64,000 nt of DNA from Spizellomyces punctatus DAOM BR117 (Eukaryota; Chytridiomycota; Chytridiomycetes; Spizellomycetales; Spizellomycetaceae), in contig NW_015971553.1 in NCBI RefSeq assembly GCF_000182565.1, forward strand, positions 445,045 through 509,044, written 5' to 3'. A program made the position numbers and the translations under genes. Each line of letters opens with the position of its first letter. Positions within the stretch are counted from its first letter, which is position 1. Of this stretch, positions 47,358 to 57,774 are shown piece after piece. Below the pieces are notes generated by a model that saw only the letters and a program-made list of their open reading frames with translations, was not told where the DNA came from and searched no databases.

Positions 47358-47658
47358 ATGCCGGACTCGGCCCACATCCAACGCCTACGAGACTACCTAA
47401 ACCATAAAGCACGTATCACGATATCTGATGGCAGGATCTTTATCGGGCACTTTGTCTGCATCGATAAAGGGCAAAACACCATTTTGGCTGGTGCAGAAGA
47501 ATTCAAGAATGGTAAAGACCATGAGTTCCATTGCTGTATATTGTCGTTTTGGTTCATGTGTGATATGACTAGGGGAACGGAGGTTTGTGGGGCTGATCAT
47601 GGTACCGGGTAAACATCTCATCAAGGCCGAGTTTGAGGCGAATGAGGAATACATGTGA
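47358..47658 (+). CDS. NAA38: NatC auxiliary subunit NAA38 (LSM domain)
   Basis: Two exons, 47358-47511 and 47573-47658, phase 1, 79 aa. The Sm1 part reads RITISDGRIFIGHFVCIDKG, then QNTILAGAEEF. Exon 2 supplies ERRFVGLIMVPGKHLIKAEF. The combination of DGR...G.F.C.D..NTIL and RxxGLxMVPGKH is typical of NAA38/LSMD1 rather than of the LSM2-8 ring. NAA38 supports NatC, which acetylates N-terminal Met before hydrophobic residues. Starts 160 bp from divergent GCN20. The complete reading frame is only visible after splicing. Confidence 0.85.
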
Positions 47659-47986
47659 TTCGCGCAACAGCGACATGGCAAGGGAACCTACGCTAGAAAC
47701 ACTTCCACGAGACGATATGAACCGTGAGATCAACAACACCCATCCCCATATCGTTGGGTACAAGAAATGGGCCGCCGGTCCCTCAACGATGAAAACGGTT
47801 CCCAAACCCCACATAAACCGCTTTTTCCCCACATCAAAAACCCTCGGGCATCGATGCAATGGTGATATCTTTTTGCAGCACCAAACCTATTATACAAGGG
47901 TCGACCACTTAAAAATGCGTGGAGTCATGTGTACTATCTACTCATATTGCGTCCCCAAATACATTAAATCACACAAAACACACTGG

Positions 47987-50900
47987 CTAATCAGCCATGT
48001 CATCCGTTCTAAAGACAAAAAGTAAGTTCAAGCCTTGCAAATAAGTGTACACAGAAAGACTTGCCTGTCACTTGGCTTGATCATGCCAGGAATGCTCAGC
48101 GCCTTCTCCATCTCCATCTTTTTCTTCAAGGCAGCCTCCCTTTCCCGTTCCTCAGAGTACAAGTCACTATTATCCGCACCAGCAAATTCCTAACAACAGC
48201 ATAAGGCTCAATGCAAATACCAAGTAACTCCATCGGTTAATTCATACCTTTAGCGTCACCAAGAAGTCCCGCACATGGGGCAAAAACACTTCAAAATCTC
48301 GTGACGTCACAAATAGCCCAGCAACAAATGTCTGTACGTGCACTCTATAAAGCCCCACAGTCAACACACATCCCAGATAAAACACACCAAACAGGAAAGG
48401 ACAAACCTCTGCAAATGTGCAAACGACTTTAGGAGCAGATCTGTGGTATAGTCTTGAAGGAATGCCTTGTTTGTCGCAACAGGGGTAGGAATTTGTGTTG
48501 GGTCAAAAATAGGCACTTTGATCCGGTCTGTCTCAATAGCATTAAACATGTCCCGCAAGATCATGCATTGCAATCGGAAACCTATCATATAGTCAGTCAC
48601 AGCCAATGTCATTCTTGCAACAACAACAAGCAACATACCAAATTTGTGGAAAGGATTCACCAAAACGAAAAAGATATCTTGTAACAGGCTCACAAAGTAC
48701 GTTTGGTAGAATTGATTCGCAAGCGCTGGGTCCACCGCGCCAAACTGTGTTACCATGGTCGATATGATCGACAAGCCCAGTTCGCTAATATCGGGTATTG
48801 TGTGCTTGATACCCCATATGACACTGTCGTAAAAGACGCGGAATTGAGGTGCCGGCATTTGTACAACGGCTAGAAACAAAGATAGTGAGCACATGTCCAG
48901 AGGGAACGAATTGACTTGATTCTGTCCATACCTTTGAAGCAACTCTGTGTAATCGCATGCATCAATGTAAAGAACCCAATTCGATGTTCAGGATTATCTT
49001 CAAAGTTTTTGCTAATCATGTTCACCGTACACTCAAACACGGCACCCAGCACAGCAGGAATCTTGTCATCCATCAAATCCTACAAACACATGAGAACGAG
49101 GACTTTGTACACGTTCCAAGTGAGACACAACATACCCCCAGTTTGTTGATGATGCTCGCCATGACAGTTAAGACGAACGCGTCCTTTGCTGGCTCAACAC
49201 TCCGCGCATAATCTCCCAAAACGGCCTCCAGCAGCGGTGGTATAATGTTCTGCATAACAATCTGCAGATCCTTCTCTTCCGACAAGCCAATGTACGTTTC
49301 CATTAACCGCAGAATCTCCTTTTTAATTGTCCGCAAACTGCGTGCCTTGGGCGTCTTGGTAGCAATAAGCCCTGAAAACAACATGAGGACCCATCAACGA
49401 GGCCACCAGAAACACTCGCCCGTACCTTGTGTTACAACCAATTCTGCAATAATTCCACTGGCAGCCGTGTAAAGACCCAACAAATCCATAAAATTCCGGC
49501 CAATTTGCACATAAAAGGGACCTCCGATGGACGTGCAAGCCGCAACATTGGTTTTGATGATATGTGACAGGAGCTTGACCGTGTCGGGCTCGTGAAGGAT
49601 TTCTGGTTTGACCCGCGCTTGGCTCATTTTGGCATCCCACTAATATGCAATCGCGTTAGTCACGTCATACGAGGTCAGAAAACGACTTGACCTACCGCCG
49701 CATTAGCTGACTCCATAAACTTGTTGATCAACCGCTCTTGTTGTGGTTTACTTGGCTGAGCGGAAATCATGTACCCGACCGCTTCGTAGAATGTGTGCAT
49801 CTTAAAAGGAAATAAATAACCAACGACAATAACGGAGTAGCACACATTATCAGGCTCACCTGCGGTGGGGGCAAATCCGATGTGATTTGGTCCATGGTCG
49901 CCAGTATTTCTTCAATGTAGGGAACAACCTCATGCTGCTGCTGAATCACGAAATGTCGCTTGCATTTCTGAGCGATTTTGATAAATGTATCACAAGCCAT
50001 CTCTTGCACACCTAAAAAGGAAGCTCCGTAAGCATGCCATTCACACGCTTTTGCCCAACGCGATTTCACGGACCCTCATGAAGCTCATGCATAAACTCAA
50101 ACAGCTTGTTCACAACCGTCTTCAAAAATTTCCAATGCGCCTTCAAGAACCGTGGATATTGGCCAACAATATACATAATGTTAGACGCCACGATCGCCTT
50201 ATTATCTTTGCCTCGTTTCATTTCCGTGAGCCCCAAAAGCTCCTTGATGACAGTCACCAGAAACTTTTTTTCAACATCCTCGCTCATGGCTCCACTAATA
50301 GACCCGATCGACCAACAGAGTTTGTTCAAGTTGGTCCATGACCATTCCGATCCATCAATCTGTTTACATCTGTTAGGGTACAACGCATGTACAATCATGG
50401 AAAACAGAGGAACAGGATGGACTTGCCTGTTTTGCCAGCTTTTCTGACATGATCCGCTCCATGTCCTCCACATCCAAGTGCGTCAAATACACCAACACCT
50501 CTCGCATGCTCTTGTACAGCACAATGGTGTCACTCTCCTTTAGCGTCTCACGAACAACTTCTCCCTCATCGTTCTCGACAACAATAACCTACCAAAATCA
50601 TACCTGTCAGTTCCAACAATCGTTGACAGACGTTTCTGCGTGACCCACCTCCTCAGGTTTCACCATTTGCTCGATCATAATAACCCGAAGTCGAGATAGC
50701 ATCTCGGCGTAAATGTTCTTTCTCAAGGGCAGATTCGGGGCAAAGGATGTGCGATTTATTCCAGAAACAGCACCGAGGTTCAGCAAAGGCATGTCGACAC
50801 TATGTGGCATTGCTTGCAGTTCATCGAAAAGCCCCGCAATCTACAAGAAAAAACATGTGAGGGGTGCACATTAAAATAGCAGCTGCTGGCAGGCATACCA

Positions 50901-52512
50901 AGGTCGTCCAATATTCCAAACAGATCTTAAAGACCTCGCGGTCCTCAACCTCTGAAATCCGCAAAAGATATCGGTGTCCAAGCAAAAGATATTCTTTTGT
51001 AGGCCCATGTTGTCCCGCCGCAAATTCCAATGACTGTACAGTCCCACGTTAGTCGAGATTATGCGACATTTTCATCCAGAACAGACTAACCTTTAAATGT
51101 CTCCCCAAAAACGTCGTTAGAAAGAGTGACAAATTTTGAATAAATTGCTGCTCCGCATCCGAACTCGTTTCCCACGCTTTTGCTATATCTAAAAACTCAA
51201 CCAATGAGCACCCGCCCGATGTTTGTTCATCCGCTGAACACGGGGATCTTACTCGTCTCTGGTGGAAGCACGCTCGGTATGGTAGCGATTACGTGGTTAT
51301 ACATGAGCACAAACTTTTCCTGATACTCCGCCCCCAGTTGCAATCCAGCAATCTCGGTGAAGCATTTTAGAGTCACGTTGCGGAATGCCGGAACACCGAG
51401 AAACTGTACATTGGTCAAATACGTGGCTATCAACATGATTAGGAAATCAACCTTGCTCTTACCCGATTTTGAAGGATATTTATGAGATTGGTGTCAAAAA
51501 TGTAGCCAAGGTTCATCCAGCTGAGGAATCGTAGGAGCGTCTCCAATGTTGCAATGATCAAGCTGGGTTTCTGGGCCTTTTCCAGCACAACGTGACAGAG
51601 TTGGAAAATCTCTGCACACTCGCCCAGCATGGTATTTTTTAGGTTTTGGGTTTTTTTCGACGTCATTTGCTCCTCCGAAAAGTCGAAAATCTCCTCACTA
51701 AGCAAGTTAATATGGAGATTCCGAGAATACCCTGATAATGTGCCAAGACCCACCTCAATAGCTTCAGAATGTTCATTGTATTCTCGCAAAGGGCCAGATT
51801 CGTCTTACTCGAGTTTACAATTTCAGGAATGAAGGTAGGCCAGTTGTGAGGCCATTCGTGTTTTAGGATCTAACGAGGTCATTGGTCTCATAATTCACAC
51901 CTTCAAGCCCCAAAAACGTGTTTACCTGTACGAGGACCATGTTCAGCTTTGCCAGTACAAGTCTGTTCTTTTCTAATGCTTCATCTGTACTTGAATTCTT
52001 TACAATAAACGCGACAACAAAGTTTTGAATTCCTACGCGTGGACCATTTGTCAATAAGTGGAAAGATATGCAGGTTTTGTATCTTTACCTCCTCGTTCTC
52101 CTTGGGGGAGCGCTTTCCACATTGTTTTGATCAGATTCTCCAATATTTGTAGAGCAAGGTACTATAGATGTATGAGCATCGTCAGATAAACAGTAACAAT
52201 TCAGCAACCTTGGCTGTTGGGCCGTACCTTTGCTTGCAACACTTGCGACCGCTCCAAGATAGCATCCACGCGCTTCCAAGCATCAGGATGTTGTCGAAAT
52301 TGCTCCAAAATCATGTTCGCCTGAGCTTGCTGCAAGTAGACAGAAGAAAAAGAAAGGTTGAGCACAATATCAACCTATGGGTGCGTCGAGGCATGCTCGT
52401 TCGCCCGGATCTCTAGTTTTCGTACCTCTGGTCCACCGAGGAACATTGTGTTTACCACGCGGTCAAACAGACCAATATCCAGGTCCGTCCCAAAGTCCAA
52501 AATTCCCTCCAT
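47987..52512 (-). CDS. XPO1: Exportin-1 (CRM1)
   Basis: Minus-strand gene with many small exons. Start [20 protein letters not shown] at 52512, then the importin-beta N-terminal repeat ([50 protein letters not shown]). The CRM1 central signature is present: [80 protein letters not shown]. The C-terminal HEAT repeats follow ([18 protein letters not shown]). XPO1 exports leucine-rich NES cargo with RanGTP. The C-terminus is best read across a GC-AG intron (48064-48009) to end DRTDDMAD at TAG 47987-47989; without it translation would end at 48028 with CTLICKA. Confidence 0.93.
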
Positions 52513-53276
52513 AGTGTCAGCAAGTAGCGCAGTCAAAGGTGGTGTCGTAGCAAAAGTCTGTGAGGTCCGGGAGTGTACGGTTGAAGGGGGTGATGACTGG
52601 CAAAATGCACCGTAGGCGTCGAAAAAACTCGGCGTTCGTTCCTATTTGACCCTGTCCACACAGTTTTATTTTTGCCTGCACGACAGGCCCGTCGCCGATG
52701 AACGCTGTGAAAAAAAAAAAAAAGCGGATGCGTGGATGCGATCAGCAATGGATCGTTTCCTATGGGCGACCTTTTCAAATAATGTTGAAGTTTGTCCGGC
52801 ACGAGGGGATAGTTTTTACAGTCACATTAAAAGAGTCGCTGTGCCGCTAGATAAGAAAGCTGTGCCGATCATTAGTCTGTGCCACTCAATGTCACGGGCT
52901 TCAGACATCTTCTTAGAAAGCTGCCACGTAAAGACCTCCAGCAACTGAACTTCCTGTCCAGCTCACCTCGAGGCACAGGGGAAATTAGCAATGAAAAAAC
53001 AAGGAACTCTGAACAATCCCGACGACCGAAAACTACATTGGTATAAAGGCCAGCCCCCACAACCACAATCGTTCAGCTATTGGTGTGAATAGCGACACCT
53101 GCCGCTGTCACAAGAACGAGTAAAACATGTTTACCATCCACTTTTGCGCAGAATGAAGAGCGTCGTCAGACATTTTTACCAACCCAACGCGCAGAGTTCT
53201 TTCCCATCACATTCTGACCAAGATGCTCATTGAAAAAGACCATTCCAGGCGCGACTCGACTCAGACTTGTGTAGAA
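52513..53276. other. Intergenic region
   Basis: No gene supported. Includes the XPO1 promoter and an A15 run near 52708-52722. Short frames on both strands lack recognisable features. Confidence 0.6.
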
Positions 53277-53278
53277 TA

Positions 53279-53882
53279 GTGTAGAGATGACAGAAACTGG
53301 GACTAGCTACTACACCAGGGAATAAACTCTTGATGGCATTGAAGCCAGACTCTTGCATCCAGGAGCGAATCGACTGGGCAGCGTCACAAGCTGGGGGATT
53401 TTCAGTGACAAGGCTTGGAGACTAAAGCTGCATGTCAGACAGAATGGCAGAATGAAAAGAGATGATGCCATTGGTACATACCAACCAAGCTCAACATATG
53501 TGGCAGTATAATAGCAGCTTTGTTGGTTCCGAGTGGTTGCTGCTGGTTCCAGTTGGTTGTAGTCAGGTGGGCGAGGTCCTCGACACCACCACATCTGCAT
53601 TCTCATGATTGGACCGAGTTGCGATGAGACTTGCCATGTGGGTCGTGATGAGAGTTGCGCAGATGGTTTGAGAGTCGAGGAACTGGTGAGGAAGGGGAGA
53701 GACAGCAAAAGGCCCCCCTTTTATAGACCTTTGGCATGTGCCTCACCGCAGTTTAAAAAAAAAACATTACATGCATGCCACACCAATCTGAGTGATAGAG
53801 GGGGTGCTGATTATGTGATATGACCAACAGGATTAATCCGGATAATAATGGGTCCTAGTGCCATTTTCAATCACCTCCACAC
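53279..53882 (-). mobile_element. Non-autonomous element B, TA-flanked, Fanzor-like end
   Basis: 604 bp with 28-bp terminal inverted repeats (53279-53306 and 53855-53882, 22 of 28 identical), flanked on both sides by TA (53277-53278, 53883-53884), as in Mariner/Tc1-type insertions. Read on the minus strand it repeats element A: TATA box (53725-53719), ATG at 53606, 54-nt intron (53481-53428, GTATGT...ATGCAG), and the end CCCTGGTGTAGTAGCTAG. An extra 24 bp relative to A keeps the frame. The hairpin block has been lost between TCAAGAGTT and TATTCCCTGG. The spliced frame is longer than in A, reaching KSLASMPSRVYSLV. Confidence 0.82.
53719..53725 (-). promoter_or_regulatory. TATA box inside element B
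   Basis: TATAAAAGGGGGGCC on the minus strand, identical to the word in element A and at the corresponding place upstream of the shared ATG. Conservation between the two copies suggests it is used. Confidence 0.6.
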
Positions 53883-53884
53883 TA

Positions 53885-54350
53885 TGTTCAATGCGTTCCA
53901 AAGATTTGATGCACAAAATTGGCTGGACATAGTACTAAGAATATGCGACGGATTAATGGGAAACAAAACACCCTCATGGGAGGCACGAAGATCCCCTTTA
54001 TTTATGGGTTTACCCTTACATGGCGTCCGCCAGGGTAATGATCCTAGATTCCATTTTGGAACAAGTGAGCTTAAAAGTGAAATGTGACAATGCGTAGATA
54101 GTTTACGATCAGACATTGTATAATCAGGATCAAAAAGTAAGTAGTGTGCAAAAATGACAGTATATTATCAGTAAAACTATCCAGCTCCAAATACACACGC
54201 GCAACACACACACACATACACACAGAAACGATACTACATGTCACAAAAAAAGGATCAGATACAAACTCTATGCAATCAACGTTGTTAATAAAAAGTGTCC
54301 ATTTTTCTGGCGGCATTTCCAAATCTCTCGGCTCCTCTCTATCTCGGCAT
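53885..54350. other. Intergenic region with CA microsatellite
   Basis: A/T-rich DNA with ACACACACACACATACACAC at about 54206-54225. No gene supported. It holds the 3' UTR of the minus-strand membrane protein at 54351. Confidence 0.6.
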
Positions 54351-55304
54351 TTAATATCTCGGCTGCGATGACGTGTCATAGCCCTGATATGCAGCGTACG
54401 GCCCGTGACCAGGCGCATAGGCATCGTACCCAGCCGTAGAATGAGCGGCTGCGGTTGCATAAGGCGGAGCATAAGCATATTCATAGGGTACATAGGCTTC
54501 CTGTGGCTGGGCCGAGACAGGGGCGCCAAAGGGCGTGACACTGGGCGATTGGGAAACGTGAATCGTGTCGTGAAGAAAGCGTTTGTCGCGGTCCTGGGGG
54601 CCGGGCACGGGACTGGTGGAAGGGGACGAAGGTTGGGTAGGTGTGGGGCTGACCCCGGGTGCGTCCAGATCCGCCAGACGACCGCGAAAGCGTTTCGAGG
54701 GTTTAAGCCCCAATTTGCGAAAGACAAAAATGCCAACACCGGCAATGACAATGGCAGCCCCACCGACCGACAAACCAATAATGACGGACGTGCTGCTGCT
54801 CTTTTTTGTCGTGTCTCCTGCCTCGCTATCAGGAGCGGGGACGCCTGAGGTCGTTGCCTTTGGATTACGTGTGTTTACGTTTCCCTGCCCACTAGGCCTA
54901 TTTGTCACGGTGACAATAACGGTTGGAGCGCCATTATCGCCTGTTCGAGTAATGACGACGGTCTCTGAAGGCGGGGCATTGGTGATGGGAGGCGGGGAGA
55001 CTGTGCGAGACGGTGCCGGAGCGTCTGACGTGGTGATTGGCGGGTCGGGTGAAGGAGACTGTTGGGACGGCGTCGGGGAGGAGGATGGAGTGGGGGATTG
55101 CTGAGTGGAAGGTGGGACTGTCGCAGGGTTACTGGTTCCAGAGGGAGCCTGACGTGCGTACAGCATGGGCACCCCTATTCTCCCGTGTATCTCGTGGGAG
55201 AGTTTCAAGAGGGCCGTCGCCTTTTCCTCCTCTTTGTTGGCAGCGGTGCATAACCATGGGCACGACAAGAGGAGGAGGAGGATTGAAACGACGAATGACT
55301 TCAT
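54351..55304 (-). CDS. Mid2/WSC-like single-pass surface protein
   Basis: Single exon, 317 aa, ATG 55304. Signal peptide MKSFVVSILLLLLSCPWLCTA, then about 150 residues rich in Ser/Thr/Pro (TPSSSPTPSQQSPSPDPP), likely O-mannosylated, with TVIVTVTNRPSG before the membrane. One transmembrane segment (VIIGLSVGGAAIVIAGVGIF) is followed by basic residues and a cytosolic Pro/Ser- and then Tyr/Ala-rich tail (YVPYEYAYAPPYATAAAHST). The layout is that of cell-wall stress sensors, but no Cys-rich WSC domain is present. Function inferred from architecture only. Confidence 0.7.
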   Translation of the reverse strand: MKSFVVSILLLLLSCPWLCTAANKEEEKATALLKLSHEIHGRIGVPMLYARQAPSGTSNPATVPPSTQQSPTPSSSPTPSQQSPSPDPPITTSDAPAPSRTVSPPPITNAPPSETVVITRTGDNGAPTVIVTVTNRPSGQGNVNTRNPKATTSGVPAPDSEAGDTTKKSSSTSVIIGLSVGGAAIVIAGVGIFVFRKLGLKPSKRFRGRLADLDAPGVSPTPTQPSSPSTSPVPGPQDRDKRFLHDTIHVSQSPSVTPFGAPVSAQPQEAYVPYEYAYAPPYATAAAHSTAGYDAYAPGHGPYAAYQGYDTSSQPRY

Positions 55305-56152
55305 GATGGACTCAAAGAGCCTCTATCTGCATCCGCTCCAGAGTCCACAAAAGCGATAAGACTAATGATTCCAATGACGACGGCAACGACAACGGTGGGC
55401 GATGGGCGATGGACGACGGCAACAATGAAAAAGAGGTGAAAAGTTCAGTGTGAGAATTTCCCTCCTTTTTTGTTCGTATCCTCATTCCATTGTGAATAAG
55501 ATGCATTGGAATGTAAGCGATAGCGAATTTGTGTTCCCATTGAACCAAGCAAAATCAAAGTTCAGTCATTTGTGTCATTTGTGTGGTTTGAAACGGAGGG
55601 GAAATGGTTTATCCTCCGTCCGCATGAGGCGATGCAAGCAGGACATGGCATGTGCGCCCAGAGAATATACGTGCACAGGATGGAAGCGGTGCAGAGAGTG
55701 TGTGGGGGATCGAGTGCATGCGATGAACAGACAGCGAGGCGAGCGACAAAAGGTGATGCCAGATTGTTGAGACGGTATACAACGACTCTTCCCTCCTCCA
55801 GTGTTGCTAAAACCTTCACAAGGAAGCGCTATGGACTCGTGTCGTATGCCTAGGAACGTGTCTCTTCCTAGTTCTAGTGACATGCCTATGGAGTGGAAGT
55901 AATCTAGAGGGTCATGCCGTCCAAAGGACAACTGGATGGCGGAGCTTCCGCCCATATGCGTGACAGCGGCACAGCAACGATTGGAATGAAACTCTGTTCT
56001 TGTGAAACGCGCATGCTGTGCCACCTGCCATAGCACGTGATATCAGATGATACGTGTCATTCAACGCTTTGCTCGCGTTCGTTGCCCTCGTCGTTTTCCT
56101 TGCACTTGTCGTCGTCACCGTCGTCGTTGTCATCGTTGGCATCGTTGTCATC
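55305..56152. other. Intergenic region
   Basis: About 850 bp without a supported gene. Just before 56153 lies a GTC/GTT-rich stretch (56085-56150) that would add a Val-rich extension if an upstream ATG of ECM15 were used. Confidence 0.55.
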
Positions 56153-56644
56153 ATGAAAGTTGTTGCAGACTTTTGTCTCATTCCATTGGGTGTGGGCACA
56201 TCTGTATGTCCATCTTGCTATGCACTCAACTGGCAACACCTCACTCACACGAAATTCGCTCCCAGCTGACAAAGTATGTGGCCATTGTCCAGCAGACCCT
56301 CCAGGCCTCTCCCCACATCAAGTACCTCATGCACTCGTGTGGCACAAACATTGGTAGGGAACATGACATGCGACAAATGGATGCATGAGTGTCAGAGCAT
56401 GAATTGGCATATCATCTTTTTTCGCATTGGATTCATCATGTACTTTCCGGATCTTACAGAGGGAGAGTGGGACCATGTCATGGAGGCCATTAAATCCTGC
56501 CATACCTCCCTTCACACTCGCCACGCCGTCCCTCGCATCCACACGACTGTTCGCATCGGAACCCGCATCGACAAGGATTCGTCCATTCAGGAAAAAATCG
56601 ATCGAGTCAAGAGTGAACTAGAGTCGTCGTCATCGTCATCGTAG
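56153..56644 (+). CDS. ECM15: UPF0045/YkoF-family thiamine-binding-like protein
   Basis: Three exons, 56153-56203, 56266-56353 and 56460-56644; 107 aa. Reads MKVVADFCLIPLGVGTS, LTKYVAIVQQTLQASPHIKY, LMHSCGTNIEGEWDHVMEAI, VPRIHTTVRIGTRIDKDSSI. This is the MTH1187/YkoF-like family, to which yeast Ecm15 belongs; bacterial relatives bind the pyrimidine part of thiamine. Length equals that of yeast Ecm15. An in-frame ATG at 56054 would add a hydrophobic Val/Ile-run, probably not used. The C-terminus ends in a Ser run. Confidence 0.88.
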
Positions 56645-56784
56645 CAGGTCTGCATGATGTGTCTGAATACAAATCATCCCTTTTACTAATGAGACATGCC
56701 AGATACACTCTGCCTTTCAGTGCGCTGCAGAGAGTGGACGACATTGTATATTCAGTGCAGTGCAACATCACTGTTCAAACAACA

Positions 56785-57450
56785 TCACTGTTCAAATTGC
56801 GTGTAAAAATTTTGTAAAGCCTCCTTCTTTTCCTCTTGGCTGTTTGCATCCGCAAATGCTTGGCACATGAATTCACTCCACTGCACGAAAAAGGCTTCAA
56901 ACGACTCTGACACGGGTGCAACCGCTTCCTTGCCTTCCAAATCCCCATAGTAAACATTTCCAAATGCCACCTTTGACTTTTTCGATCCATTGACCAGGCA
57001 CACCCAGAACCCCATCTCCTGTCCGATAACATCCAGTTCCTCATCATAGTCCATCTCAATCCTCACAAGACTTGATTCGGTCGGGTGAATATCACCACCC
57101 ACCACGGGCAAACCAAAATCCGCGTCCGGAGACGCCTCCGTGTCGTGCGTCAGTAAAAGAAACTCTGAAATCCCTGCCGGAATGCGGACAAGGGGTCTCT
57201 TGTCCTCTGGTATCAAGTCCAGCAATTCCGAAAAGACCTCTGACATGTCGTCCGGGTCTCGTACGGCTTTGATGGAGCCAAACTCGACGGGAAACGCTGA
57301 GCGCAACTGATCCAACGCCGACCGCAATTGGGTTTGAATCTCGGCGCGAGCGCTCCGTATGAATGCATCTTGCTGCCCTCTAGGCACGTCCTCGATCCCT
57401 GCATACTCTACCAACGCCCTCCAGTCCAGTTCATCCTCATTGTCGCTCAT
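56785..57450 (-). CDS. Uncharacterised protein, possibly SMI1/KNR4 (SUKH)-like
   Basis: Single exon, 221 aa, ATG 57450 (MSDNEDELDWRALVEYAGIE). The middle contains LVRIPAGISEFLLLTHDTEA and GFWVCLVNGSKKSKVAFGNV. The end, VSESFEAFFVQWSEFMCQAF, resembles the closing helix of SUKH-fold proteins, where a sheet region is followed by an S-F-xx-F helix. The similarity is weak and from pattern only. Acidic overall, no signal peptide or membrane segment. Confidence 0.6.
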   Translation of the reverse strand: MSDNEDELDWRALVEYAGIEDVPRGQQDAFIRSARAEIQTQLRSALDQLRSAFPVEFGSIKAVRDPDDMSEVFSELLDLIPEDKRPLVRIPAGISEFLLLTHDTEASPDADFGLPVVGGDIHPTESSLVRIEMDYDEELDVIGQEMGFWVCLVNGSKKSKVAFGNVYYGDLEGKEAVAPVSESFEAFFVQWSEFMCQAFADANSQEEKKEALQNFYTQFEQ

Positions 57451-57774
57451 TCTTGGCCAAAATTCAGATAAAAAAAGCCCCAAAATGAAAAAGCCCCAAT
57501 GTCCGTATCACGTGGTTTCGGACTGCTTAGTAGCCCCTTTTGTGTGAAAAGAAAGGTGTGAAGGAAGGGGGAAGGGCGGGACGGAAGACGGAATTTGGTT
57601 TGGGCATTTCTTCCATCTGGCCATTTGGGTGAAATTTGTAGAAACCATTTCCATTGGGAACTGTGAACGACGCAGAGACGATTTGCCAGCGCTGAACACT
57701 GTAATAACTGACGCTACGCACACACACACATTTGCGCCTTCATTACCACCAACAGCACGAGTACTTGTTTGACT

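Noticed and set aside
55575-56036. 153-codon minus-strand frame upstream of ECM15
   Set aside because: No recognisable motif, low-complexity His/Cys-rich translation, and it overlaps the probable promoter of ECM15.
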